64,000 bases of DNA from Alcaligenes parafaecalis (GTDB taxonomy: Bacteria; Pseudomonadota; Gammaproteobacteria; Burkholderiales; Burkholderiaceae_B), in NCBI RefSeq assembly GCF_026344135.1, contig NZ_JAPKNA010000003.1, forward strand, positions 372,001-436,000, given 5' to 3'. Below, in pieces: positions 1 to 7,717 of the stretch. A program made the translations under genes and the position numbers. Below the pieces are notes generated by a model, which searched no databases, was not told the DNA's origin, and saw only the letters and a list, made by a program, of their open reading frames with translations. Numbering within the stretch: position 1 is the stretch's first letter; every line of letters starts with the position of its first letter.

Positions 1-346
1 TGAATGCAAAACCCAGACCACTGATAGCGCTGGAGGGAACCAGGGTGGAGAGCACCACACCGGACAGGCAAAGGAAATCAATCGCGCCTGAACGTATCTG
101 GCTCATCACATCAGTCTGCGAGCCCAATTGGTCCGAGGGGAAAATGCGCAGGTCAAAGCGCCCGTTTGTTTGTTCCCGAATACGGTCTGCGGCTTCAACC
201 AGGCGGATATGCAGGGGGTGATGGGTAGGCACGCTATGGGCAATGCGATACTCGAACTCGGCTGCTTGGGCGGATTTGGAAAAGCTCAATGCCCAAGGCA
301 GGGCGCTACTGGCAGCGACTGTTTTCAGAAATGCGCGACGCTTCAT
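1..346 (-). CDS. TRAP transporter substrate-binding protein, DctP family (3' end outside window)
   Basis: This leftward gene is cut by the window edge; about 115 N-terminal residues are present. It begins MKRRAFLKTVAASS and continues through an Ala-rich stretch to AQAAEFEYRIAHSVP. That is a twin-arginine (Tat) type signal peptide followed by the first strand of a DctP fold. The later stretch RIREQTNGRFDLRIFPSDQL is typical of periplasmic TRAP binding proteins. The ATG has a GGGAGAT ribosome site just upstream. It is divergent from the IclR-led operon, and a GGTCC/GGACC dyad sits 18 bp from its start. The inference is that it feeds the substrate of that operon. The missing C-terminus and permease genes would lie to the left. 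Confidence 0.85.
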   Translation of the reverse strand, partial: MKRRAFLKTVAASSALPWALSFSKSAQAAEFEYRIAHSVPTHHPLHIRLVEAADRIREQTNGRFDLRIFPSDQLGSQTDVMSQIRSGAIDFLCLSGVVLSTLVPSSAISGLGFAF

Positions 347-363
347 TTTTTAATCTCCCGTGG

Positions 364-380
364 GGTCCATTTAATGGACC
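364..380. promoter_or_regulatory. Candidate IclR operator, copy A
   Basis: A near-perfect 17-bp palindrome, GGTCCATT-T-AATGGACC, followed by TATAG. It lies 18 bp upstream of the divergent dctP start. The GGTCC...GGACC arms and the following TATA recur at 538-554 next to the iclR start, so the two probably bind the same dimeric regulator. No other strong signal was seen in the 230-bp divergent gap except a 7-bp inverted repeat (ACTGCCC/GGGCAGT, 480-509). Confidence 0.5.
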
Positions 381-537
381 TATAGATTTATGTAAGCTGA
401 CCTTCCGCATTACAAGACAGGCCTGAAATTAGGACAACCTAGTATTTTTACCTACGGGATTTACGTAAATATTTAATATACTGCCCAAAATGCTTCGCTA
501 AAGGGCAGTTCACGTATTCCAATCTGAATCACTAAAT

Positions 538-554
538 GGTCCAATATACGGACC
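538..554. promoter_or_regulatory. Candidate IclR operator, copy B
   Basis: GGTCC-N7-GGACC with the same 17-bp spacing as copy A, followed by TATATT. It ends 22 bp before the iclR ATG, a position that suits autoregulation of the regulator and its downstream operon. Binding by the IclR protein is inferred from position and symmetry only. Confidence 0.5.
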
Positions 555-576
555 TATATTATCAAGAGTGTGAAAA

Positions 577-1377
577 ATGGATTCCAAAGAGAGCCCAGAG
601 TCGATTTCTTCCAGTCAAACCCTGGATAGGGCCGTGCAGGTCATGCAGGTGGTCGTTGGCCTGCGTAATCAGGGCATAGGCTTGAGTGATGTCGTGAAAA
701 AGGTCGAGCTGACCAAGCCCACCACCCGTCGCCTGTTACTGGCTTTGATGGGGAATGGCTTGATCGAGCAGGACCCGGTATCGCGCAAGTATTTCCCCGG
801 CCCGGAGATTTATTCCCTGGGGCTGATGGCAGCGCATCGTTTTGGTATTCAGCGCATTGCTGAACGCAGCTTGGCGCGCATTGCCAAGGTGTCGGGCGAC
901 AGTGCCTTGCTAAGCGTGCGGCGTGACTATGAAACCGTGTGCCTGGCACGCGAGGAAGGGCATCACCCCTTGCGCTCTCACGTGCTGCAACCGGGGGATC
1001 GTCACCCTTTGGGCTGCGGGGCCAGTGGGATCGCGTTTCTGGCTGCCATGAGCGATGAGCAGATTGGCGAGGCCTTGGAGGCGAATGCAGAGCGTCTGCG
1101 CCATTACCCGCAACTGAGCACCGATATTTTTTGGGGCTTGGTGGCCGAGACTCGCGAGCAAGGCTATGCCTTTAATCGCGGTTTTATTTTTGAAGGTTCC
1201 TGGGGGGTGGCGGTGTGTGTGTCTCATCCCACCAGTGGCATGCCCGCTTCTCTGGCGATTGCCAGTGTAGAGAGCCGTTTACGCAATAAGCGACATGAAG
1301 AGTTGGTGGCGCTGTTGATGGAAGAGAAAGCCGTCATCGAGTCCATGAAGATTGGGGAGCAAGTTACTGGCCCTTGA
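577..1377 (+). CDS. IclR-family transcriptional regulator
   Basis: A 266-residue protein of normal IclR length. Residues about 12-75 form the N-terminal winged helix-turn-helix (SQTLDRAVQVMQVV, then KPTTRRLLLALMGNGLIEQD). The remainder is the IclR effector domain, with the typical pattern SALLSVRRDYETVCLAREEG, then GDRHPLGCGASGIAFLAAM and a late RGFIFEGSWGVAVCV segment. It leads the rightward CoA-catabolic operon and is divergent from a TRAP dctP gene. Two matching 17-bp dyads flank the intergenic region, so local and auto-control is likely. The effector cannot be read from sequence; the neighbours suggest an acid or its CoA ester. Confidence 0.93.
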   Translation: MDSKESPESISSSQTLDRAVQVMQVVVGLRNQGIGLSDVVKKVELTKPTTRRLLLALMGNGLIEQDPVSRKYFPGPEIYSLGLMAAHRFGIQRIAERSLARIAKVSGDSALLSVRRDYETVCLAREEGHHPLRSHVLQPGDRHPLGCGASGIAFLAAMSDEQIGEALEANAERLRHYPQLSTDIFWGLVAETREQGYAFNRGFIFEGSWGVAVCVSHPTSGMPASLAIASVESRLRNKRHEELVALLMEEKAVIESMKIGEQVTGP

Positions 1378-1442
1378 TGTGCCGTTTTGGCTTTTCAGGG
1401 GTGAGTGATTCATTGATCAAATTTTTACGTTCAAGGAAAACT

Positions 1443-2612
1443 ATGTCTGGACACGCATGTATTGTGGGATGGGCACATACCCCGTTTGGAAAGCTGGATA
1501 ACATCGACATTGAAGAATTGATTCAAGCCGTGGTCAGGGATTCGATTGCACACGCAGGCATACAAGCCAGCGATATCGATTTTGCGGCTGTGGGTGTCTA
1601 TAACAATGGTTTGAATCCTCAAGGCTTCGAGGCCGGGTTGCTGTCCCTGCATCAGCCGGATCTGCGTTTCACGCCTGCCGTGCATGTGGAAAATGCCTGC
1701 GCCACGGGTAGTGCCGCTGTTCATAGCGTGATGGATGCGATTGAAAGTGGCCGTGCCCGCATTGGTATTGCTGTCGGGGCAGAAAAAATGACAGGCGTGC
1801 CACCTACTCGTATCCCTGAAATTCTCAGCTCCGGTTGCTATCGCAAGGAAGAGGACAATCCGCTGGGGTTTGCGGGGATCTTTGGTCAGATCACCCAGGC
1901 GTACTTTGATCGCTATGGTGATCACAGCCATTCCCTGGCGCAGATTGCCGCCAAGAACCACATTAATGCCTTGGCCAATCCTTACGCTCATGTGCGCCGT
2001 GATCTGGGTCTGGAGTTCTGCGATCAGGTTTCGGAAAAGAATCCTTTGGTTGCTGGCCCGCTGCGTCGTACTGATTGCTCCATGGTGTCCGATGGTGCTG
2101 CTGCCCTGATTCTGGCGGATGAAGAAACCGCCCGCGCCTTGCGCCGCGCGATTCGCTTCCGTGCCCGTGTGCAGGTAAACGACTTCATGCCTTTGTCGCG
2201 CCGCGACCCGATTGCGTTTGAAGGGGCGCATCGTGCCTGGCAGCAGGCCTTGTCCAAAGCCGGTGTGGGTATTCTGGATCTGGATCTGGTGGAAACCCAC
2301 GACTGCTTTACCACCGCTGAAATGCTGGAGTACGAAGCCATGGGCCTGGCTCCGCGTGGCGAGGGCTGGAAAGTGATTCTGGAAGGTCGCACCCATAAAG
2401 ATGGGCAATTGCCTGTGAACGTGTCTGGCGGTTTGAAGGCACGCGGTCACCCTCTGGGTGCAACCGGTGTTTCCATGCACGTCATGGCTGCCATGCAACT
2501 GGCCCAGGAAGCCGGTGACATGCAATTGCCGCAGGCTGAGCTGGCAGGCATCTTCAATATGGGTGGTGCGGCTGTGGCTAACTATGTCTCGATTCTGGAA
2601 CGCTTGAAATGA
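1443..2612 (+). CDS. Thiolase-family protein (SCP-x / acetyl-CoA acetyltransferase type)
   Basis: I chose the ATG at 1443 (MSGHACIVGWAHTPFG) because AAGGAA precedes it; the open frame reaches back into iclR but lacks a good start. That gives 389 residues. The nucleophilic Cys is about residue 86 in VENACATGSAAVHS. HDCF (near 286) and GGLKARGHPLGATG (near 330) are the other active-site blocks. The usual second Cys block is replaced by IFNMGGAAVANY, as in SCP-x-like thiolases rather than classical beta-ketothiolases. Probable role: thiolytic cleavage or a related acyl-CoA step. Its stop overlaps the next gene by four bases (ATGA), showing translational coupling. Confidence 0.9.
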   Translation: MSGHACIVGWAHTPFGKLDNIDIEELIQAVVRDSIAHAGIQASDIDFAAVGVYNNGLNPQGFEAGLLSLHQPDLRFTPAVHVENACATGSAAVHSVMDAIESGRARIGIAVGAEKMTGVPPTRIPEILSSGCYRKEEDNPLGFAGIFGQITQAYFDRYGDHSHSLAQIAAKNHINALANPYAHVRRDLGLEFCDQVSEKNPLVAGPLRRTDCSMVSDGAAALILADEETARALRRAIRFRARVQVNDFMPLSRRDPIAFEGAHRAWQQALSKAGVGILDLDLVETHDCFTTAEMLEYEAMGLAPRGEGWKVILEGRTHKDGQLPVNVSGGLKARGHPLGATGVSMHVMAAMQLAQEAGDMQLPQAELAGIFNMGGAAVANYVSILERLK

Positions 2613-4231
2613 TGACAAACGCAGTGGTACAGCCCATGTCGAATCGGGCCATGAATTTGTCGCATCTGCTGACCCAGAATGCTCGCCGCTTGCCGGATCA
2701 GCCCGCGCTGATCTGGGGCGAGGAAAGCTGGAACTGGCAGGAGCTGGATGCTCAGGTATCAGCCCTGGCAGCGGGCCTGAAAGCCCGTGGCGTGCGGGCT
2801 GGCAGTGCGATTCTGGTGCACTCCAAAAACAGCAATGAGATGTTTCTCTCCATGTTCGCCGCCTTCCGTCTGGGGGCGATCTGGGTGCCGACCAACTTCC
2901 GCGTCAAACCGGAAGAGTTGCTGCATATGGTGGAAGTCTCCGGCAGCACGGTGTTTCTGTGTCAGACAGATTTTCCTGAACATGCGGAAACCGTCACCAA
3001 GCACTTTCCGGAAATGGATTTGCTGTGGTTACGCGGCACGCCAGAGCCCAAGGATTCACGTCCGCTGGTACGGGATTTGTTGGAGCAGCACAGCGGTGTT
3101 CACAATCCCAATCAGGATGTGTTTTCCAATAGCCCTTGCTGGCTGCTGTTTACATCGGGGACGACGGGCAAACCCAAGGCAGCCGTGTTGACGCATGGGC
3201 AGATGGCGTTTGTGCTGACCAATCACTTGGCCGATCTCTTGCCGGGTACGCGCAGTGAAGACGGCGGTCTGGTTTTGGCTCCCTTGTCGCACGGGGCTGG
3301 CGTGCATCAGTTGAATCTGGTGCTGCGCGGTGCAAAAACCGTGCTCTTGCCGGGTGACAGTTTCAGTACCGAGCAAGCCTTTGCCTTGATCGAAAAGTAC
3401 AAGCTCAGCACCTTGTTCACAGTACCGACGATTTTGAAGCTGCTGGCCGAATGCCCGCATGTTGATCAGTACGATCACTCCAGCCTGCGCCATGTGATTT
3501 ATGCCGGAGCACCCATGTACGAGGCGGACTTGCGCCTAGCGCTGCAAAAGTTTGGCCCGGTGCTGGTGCAGTATTACGGCCTGGGTGAAGTCACCGGCAA
3601 TATCACCGTGCTGCCGCCTTTTGATCATCAGGGTGCCGATGGCAGCATCAGTCATCCTGCCAGTTGTGGCTATGAACGGGCCGGTATGCAAGTGTCCATT
3701 CAGGACGAGCAAGGCCGGGAAGTGGAATACGGTGAAACTGGCGAGGTCTGCGTAATTGGCCCAGCCGTGTTCGCGGGCTATTACAACAATCCCAAAGCCA
3801 ATGCCGAGTCCTTCCGCAATGGCTGGTTCCGCACGGGCGATATTGGCCATATGGATGAACGTGGCTATGTGTACCTGACGGGGCGCGCCTCGGACATGTA
3901 CATCTCCGGCGGCTCCAATATTTACCCACGCGAGATCGAGGAATACATTCTGCTGCACGGCGCGATTACTGAAGTGGCGGTAGTGGGTGTGCCAGATCGG
4001 CAGTGGGGTGAGGTCGGGGTGGCGGTTTGTGTGCTGAAAGAAGGGGCGGCTCTGACAGAAACCGAGCTGCGCACCTGGCTGACGGATCGCATCGCCCGCT
4101 ACAAGATGCCCAAGTACATTTTGTTCTGGGACTCGCTGCCCAAGTCGGGTTACGGCAAAGTGCCCAAGCGCATGGTGAAAGATGAGCTGATGAAGTGCCT
4201 GCCCCAATTGGCACAGGAGGCGCCATGTTAA
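2609..4231 (+). CDS. Acyl-CoA synthetase / AMP-dependent ligase
   Basis: A 540-residue ANL-superfamily enzyme that would activate a carboxylic acid to its CoA thioester using ATP. Visible motifs are the P-loop-like LLFTSGTTGKPKAAVLTH (about 178-195), YYGLGEVTGNI (A5 region), GWFRTGDIGHMDERGYVYLTGRASDMY (A7-A8) and the C-terminal lysine motif PKSGYGKVPKRMV. The start overlaps the thiolase stop (ATGATG); a second ATG three bases later is equally possible. In this operon it probably catalyses the entry step. The substrate (aromatic, branched or fatty acid) cannot be assigned from motifs. Confidence 0.92.
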   Translation: MMTNAVVQPMSNRAMNLSHLLTQNARRLPDQPALIWGEESWNWQELDAQVSALAAGLKARGVRAGSAILVHSKNSNEMFLSMFAAFRLGAIWVPTNFRVKPEELLHMVEVSGSTVFLCQTDFPEHAETVTKHFPEMDLLWLRGTPEPKDSRPLVRDLLEQHSGVHNPNQDVFSNSPCWLLFTSGTTGKPKAAVLTHGQMAFVLTNHLADLLPGTRSEDGGLVLAPLSHGAGVHQLNLVLRGAKTVLLPGDSFSTEQAFALIEKYKLSTLFTVPTILKLLAECPHVDQYDHSSLRHVIYAGAPMYEADLRLALQKFGPVLVQYYGLGEVTGNITVLPPFDHQGADGSISHPASCGYERAGMQVSIQDEQGREVEYGETGEVCVIGPAVFAGYYNNPKANAESFRNGWFRTGDIGHMDERGYVYLTGRASDMYISGGSNIYPREIEEYILLHGAITEVAVVGVPDRQWGEVGVAVCVLKEGAALTETELRTWLTDRIARYKMPKYILFWDSLPKSGYGKVPKRMVKDELMKCLPQLAQEAPC

Positions 4232-5100
4232 GAGAGGTCAAGCATCCCGGAGTGCAGCGGGCTCAGCCGTATATGCTGGCCGCTTGCCAGACGGAAAGTC
4301 ATAGGCAGACCCTGCGGGCTGGGCATTCCTTGCTGGATGCCTTCCGCCTGGTGGGGGAGGCCCATGATTTGTACAGCGCTGTCGGGCGTTTCAAGGGTGG
4401 GCAGTTTGCCGATCTGCATTATGTGATGCCCGCCTTGTCCTCTTCGCTCGATCATTCGGTGTATTACAGCCAGCATTACACCCATCCTGGCCCGGTTCAG
4501 ATTGAGCAGGCCAGTGTGACCTTGGGGCGTAATCGCGAGGGCGAACTGTGGCTGCATTGCCATGCTGCCTGGCGTGATGCTCAAGGGCAATTGCAGGCTG
4601 GGCATATCCTGCCGGATCAAACCATTCTGGGTGGCTCGCCCGAGCTGGATATGACGTATGTGCGTGGCGCAGCCTTTGAGACTCTGCCTTGCCCGGAAAC
4701 GAATTTCAGTTTGTTTACGCCTGTGGCCAGGCCCGAGCTGTTGTCAGCCCAAGCTCAGTCTGAAAGCCCGAAAAGCTGGATTGTGACTTTGGCTCCGAAT
4801 CAGAATATCTCGGCTGTTTTGCGAGACATTTGTCAGGAGCTGGGCCTGACGCGTGCCCTCATTCGTGGCGGTGTCGGGAGTTTGGTAGGGGCGATTCTGG
4901 AGCCAGAAATCGTTGTTGAACCCTTCGTAACCGAAGTTCTGATCGAGGAAGGCCGTATTGATCTGAGCCTGCCCGCCGAGCAGCAGGTGCAGTTGGATGT
5001 GATCATTATTGATTACCAGCATGGCGTGCATCGTGGTCGTTTGAAGCCAGAGGTGAACTCGGTATTGGTCACCTTTGAAATGGTTCTGGAGGCAGCCTGA
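4225..5100 (+). CDS. Protein with two DUF296/PPC-type domains
   Basis: The start at 4225 has an exact AGGAGG eight bases or so upstream and overlaps the ligase stop; this gives 291 residues. Two tandem PPC/DUF296-like repeats are apparent. The first (about 28-165) has HCHAAWRDAQGQLQAGHILPD, which fits the conserved His/Gly-rich metal site. The second (about 180-288) has ALIRGGVGSLVGAILEP, then DYQHGVHRGRLKPE. DUF296 folds resemble small trimeric beta proteins and are also found in plant AT-hook factors, but bacterial functions are poorly known. Its place between a ligase and an SDR in an overlapping operon suggests an enzymatic or scaffolding part in the pathway. The family call is moderate. 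Confidence 0.7.
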   Translation: MLREVKHPGVQRAQPYMLAACQTESHRQTLRAGHSLLDAFRLVGEAHDLYSAVGRFKGGQFADLHYVMPALSSSLDHSVYYSQHYTHPGPVQIEQASVTLGRNREGELWLHCHAAWRDAQGQLQAGHILPDQTILGGSPELDMTYVRGAAFETLPCPETNFSLFTPVARPELLSAQAQSESPKSWIVTLAPNQNISAVLRDICQELGLTRALIRGGVGSLVGAILEPEIVVEPFVTEVLIEEGRIDLSLPAEQQVQLDVIIIDYQHGVHRGRLKPEVNSVLVTFEMVLEAA

Positions 5101-5852
5101 TGCAACATTCCTGGATGGTAGTGACGGGGGCGGCGTCGGGCATTGGGCTGGCGACGGTTGAACTGTTGCTGGAGCAAGGCGCATATGTTCTGGCTCTGGA
5201 TAATAACGCCGAGAAATTGGCGGCTTTGACTGAGCAGTTCAAGCACTATGGTGATCATTTGGCCGCCGAGCTGCTGGATATTACTGATGAAGCGCGCATT
5301 GGTCCTTTGCTGCAAAGCTATCACGCCCAACGTCCTGTAGGCGGTCTGGTGAATTCTGCCGGGTTTGGACGGGACGTTACTTTTTTGAATACGGATTCGG
5401 CTTTGCTGCGTGCCACTTTCGAGGTGAACGTGCTGGCGGCTTTCAGTATCAGTCGGGAAGCAGCTTTACTGATGCGAGAGCACAAGCAGGGCGCGATTGT
5501 GCATATTTCCTCGGTATCCGGTCTGGTAGGCAACCGGGGACGTGCCGCCTATGGCATCACCAAAGCGGGTTTGATCAACCTGACGCAGGTAATGGCCAAT
5601 GAGCTGGCCCAGGAAGGCATACGGGTGAATTGTGTGTGTCCAGGTCCCGTCATGACGCCATTGGCCATGCAGGTGCATACGGAGCAGGTGCAGGAAACCT
5701 GGAAGTCTGCCGTGCCCATGCATCGCTACGGCACGCCGCGCGAAGTGGCGCAGGCAATCTGCTTTTTGCTGGATAGCGAAAAAACAGCGTATATGACCGG
5801 GCAGATCATCAGCGTGGACGGTGGCTTTGTGAACACTGGCTTGCTGGCCTGA
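5100..5852 (+). CDS. Short-chain dehydrogenase/reductase
   Basis: A classical 250-residue SDR. The nucleotide motif TGAASGIG is at about residues 9-16, the NSAG motif is in GGLVNSAGFG, the catalytic Ser is in HISSVSG, and Y151-x3-K155 is in YGITKAG. The tail SVDGGFVNTG is typical. The cofactor is NAD(H) or NADP(H); an acidic residue after the second strand (ALDNN) favours NAD. The start ATG shares one base with the upstream TGA. It is the last gene of the operon, followed by a strong terminator. Likely role: hydroxyacyl-CoA or alcohol oxidation in the same pathway. Confidence 0.92.
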   Translation: MQHSWMVVTGAASGIGLATVELLLEQGAYVLALDNNAEKLAALTEQFKHYGDHLAAELLDITDEARIGPLLQSYHAQRPVGGLVNSAGFGRDVTFLNTDSALLRATFEVNVLAAFSISREAALLMREHKQGAIVHISSVSGLVGNRGRAAYGITKAGLINLTQVMANELAQEGIRVNCVCPGPVMTPLAMQVHTEQVQETWKSAVPMHRYGTPREVAQAICFLLDSEKTAYMTGQIISVDGGFVNTGLLA

Positions 5853-5880
5853 GGATACTGCGGTGAATCTGACAGGCAGG

Positions 5881-5913
5881 AAAAAGGGGCTGTAAAAACA
5901 GCCCCTTTTTTTT
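5881..5913. terminator. Bidirectional rho-independent terminator
   Basis: A 13-bp stem (AAAAAGGGGCTGT / ACAGCCCCTTTTT) with an AAAA loop, and T runs on both strands. It ends the rightward SDR operon and the leftward efp transcript. Confidence 0.9.
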
Positions 5914-5946
5914 GCGTGTACCGCACTGGGCGGCACGACGTCTTTC

Positions 5947-6504
5947 TTACATCACGCGGCTGCGGTATTCGCCAGTGCGGGTGTCGATTTCGATCTTGTC
6001 GCCGATGTTGCAGAACAGAGGCACGCTGATTTCGGTGCCTGTGTTGATCTTGGCGGGCTTGAGCACTTTACCGGAGGTATCGCCTTTCACAGCAGGTTCT
6101 GTGTAGATGATTTCGCGCACGATGATAGTGGGCAGCTCAACCGAGATAGCACGACCTTCGTAGAAAACGGCCTCAACGGTCATGTTTTCTTCCAGGTAGT
6201 CCAGGGCGTCGCCCATGCTTTCGGCTTCGATTTCGTACTGGTTGTACTCTTCGTCCATGAAAACATACATGGGGTCAGCAAAGTAGGAGTAAGTACATTC
6301 GCGCTTTTCAAGCTGGACAACTTCAAATTTTTCGTCAGCTTTGTGCACGGCTTCGCTGTTCGAGCCGGTCAGCAGGTTCTTGAACTTCAGTTTGACAACG
6401 GCGGAGTTGCGACCGGATTTGTTGTATTCCGTTTTCTGAACGACCAGAGGGTCGCCATTGACCATCGCGACGTTACCAACGCGCAGTTCTTGTGCGGTTT
6501 TCAT
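5947..6504 (-). CDS. efp: Translation elongation factor P
   Basis: A 185-residue EF-P with the three beta-barrel domains expected. It begins MKTAQELRVGNVAMVNGDP, and the modified loop reads KSGRN with Arg at position 32. Family knowledge: EF-Ps with Arg32 are rhamnosylated by EarP, unlike the lysine-modified E. coli form, and relieve ribosome stalling at polyproline. An EarP-type gene lies immediately upstream on the same strand (72-nt gap), which supports that modification. I chose the ATG at 6504 because it gives the standard length; a TTG 33 bases upstream is open but unneeded. Confidence 0.97.
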   Translation of the reverse strand: MKTAQELRVGNVAMVNGDPLVVQKTEYNKSGRNSAVVKLKFKNLLTGSNSEAVHKADEKFEVVQLEKRECTYSYFADPMYVFMDEEYNQYEIEAESMGDALDYLEENMTVEAVFYEGRAISVELPTIIVREIIYTEPAVKGDTSGKVLKPAKINTGTEISVPLFCNIGDKIEIDTRTGEYRSRVM

Positions 6505-6576
6505 TAAAAAAACTCCGAATGGGACAGGCTCCGCCAAACGCAGTGTCAGGGAGCTTTTAAGAGGTAATCCGCTATT

Positions 6577-7716
6577 TTAGCGTTTTCGGGCGACTTGGGT
6601 GTAAAAACTCAGCAAACTGCTGGCCAAATCGGCTTGTTCAGCCAGTTTTGCACTATATGCACGGGCTTCTTGTTGCCATAGACGCAACACCTGGGGTTCC
6701 AGGCAGCGGCGCAAGGCAGTGGTCGCACCGGCTTGGTCGCTGCTGCTCCAGGCCAGATGCAGGGCTTGAACGGGTTCAGGTAATTTGCCGGTATCTAGCC
6801 AGGCTTGCAGCTTGTCCAGATGGGCCTGTTCTTCCTGCACGTAAGGCTGCCACAGCATGGGCTGACCTGCCCAGATGGCGCGCACCAGAGAATCTTCGCC
6901 ACGCACTATATTCAGTGCGCTGCGCCAGAGCAGAGCGTCAAAATCGGCCTGGTTCACAGTGGGGATGCGTTGGATCAGCAGGTGGCCTTTGGCTAATTCC
7001 GGGATGCGCTGGGCAACCGACTCGGGCACCAGCAGCAGGGTTTTTTGCGCCAGCGTGGACAGGACCTCAGGCAGAGCCAGCACGGGCGCATCGGGATAGC
7101 AGAACAGAAACATTTGCTGCATCTCGCCCTGGAGCAGGGCTTGGATGTGTTCCTGCGATACGCCTAGACGGCTCAGCATGGTCTGGTAGGCGGCATTGTC
7201 TTGCTGAAAGGCATCTCGGCGGGCCAGCAGATCCGTTTCGCGCAGCAGGCCGCCTGTTTGTGGGACAAAGCCGGGGAAAAAGAAATACTTGTTGGCCCCG
7301 TTTGCTTGCGGGGATGGCAAGCCGTGGCAGCCTTGCACCCAGGGTTCGGCGCTCAGGTAATCCAGATTGATCCACACATGGCTGTCGGCTTTCAATTGCC
7401 CTGTCATGGCTGCGGGTGGCTCGCAGGCAAAGGCTTCGATCACGAAAGGGTGTGGAGTGGGGTAGTCTTGGCGTGTTTCAGACCAATGTTCGATATCCAC
7501 GCCTTGTAACTGCTGGCTTTGCAGTCCACTTTGCACCTCTGCCTGGATGCGGGAGAAGCTGTGAAGGTCATCCACCCACAGGCGTAGTTGTGCGACCTCA
7601 GGCCGGGCGGCCAGTTGACGGGCCAGCCGCCAGCACACGCCTATATCCCCCAAATTGTCGATAACTCGGCAAAACAGGTCTATGGATACAGGCTGGGAAA
7701 TAGAAGCGGTATTCAA
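6577..7716 (-). CDS. earP: EF-P arginine rhamnosyltransferase EarP
   Basis: The recognisable N-terminus SIDLFCRVIDNLGDIGVCWRL is the hallmark of EarP (DUF2331), a GT-B glycosyltransferase that moves rhamnose from dTDP-L-rhamnose to Arg32 of EF-P. Other family blocks are FFFPGFVPQTGGLLRE and the C-terminal RGEDSLVRAIWAGQPMLWQPY, where the acidic RGED and the downstream Trp/Gln residues bind the nucleotide sugar. No ATG lies near the expected start. A TTG at 7716, directly after the upstream stop codon, gives 379 residues, the usual length; that start is a best guess. Co-oriented with efp. Confidence 0.92.
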   Translation of the reverse strand: MNTASISQPVSIDLFCRVIDNLGDIGVCWRLARQLAARPEVAQLRLWVDDLHSFSRIQAEVQSGLQSQQLQGVDIEHWSETRQDYPTPHPFVIEAFACEPPAAMTGQLKADSHVWINLDYLSAEPWVQGCHGLPSPQANGANKYFFFPGFVPQTGGLLRETDLLARRDAFQQDNAAYQTMLSRLGVSQEHIQALLQGEMQQMFLFCYPDAPVLALPEVLSTLAQKTLLLVPESVAQRIPELAKGHLLIQRIPTVNQADFDALLWRSALNIVRGEDSLVRAIWAGQPMLWQPYVQEEQAHLDKLQAWLDTGKLPEPVQALHLAWSSSDQAGATTALRRCLEPQVLRLWQQEARAYSAKLAEQADLASSLLSFYTQVARKR

Positions 7717-7717
7717 T

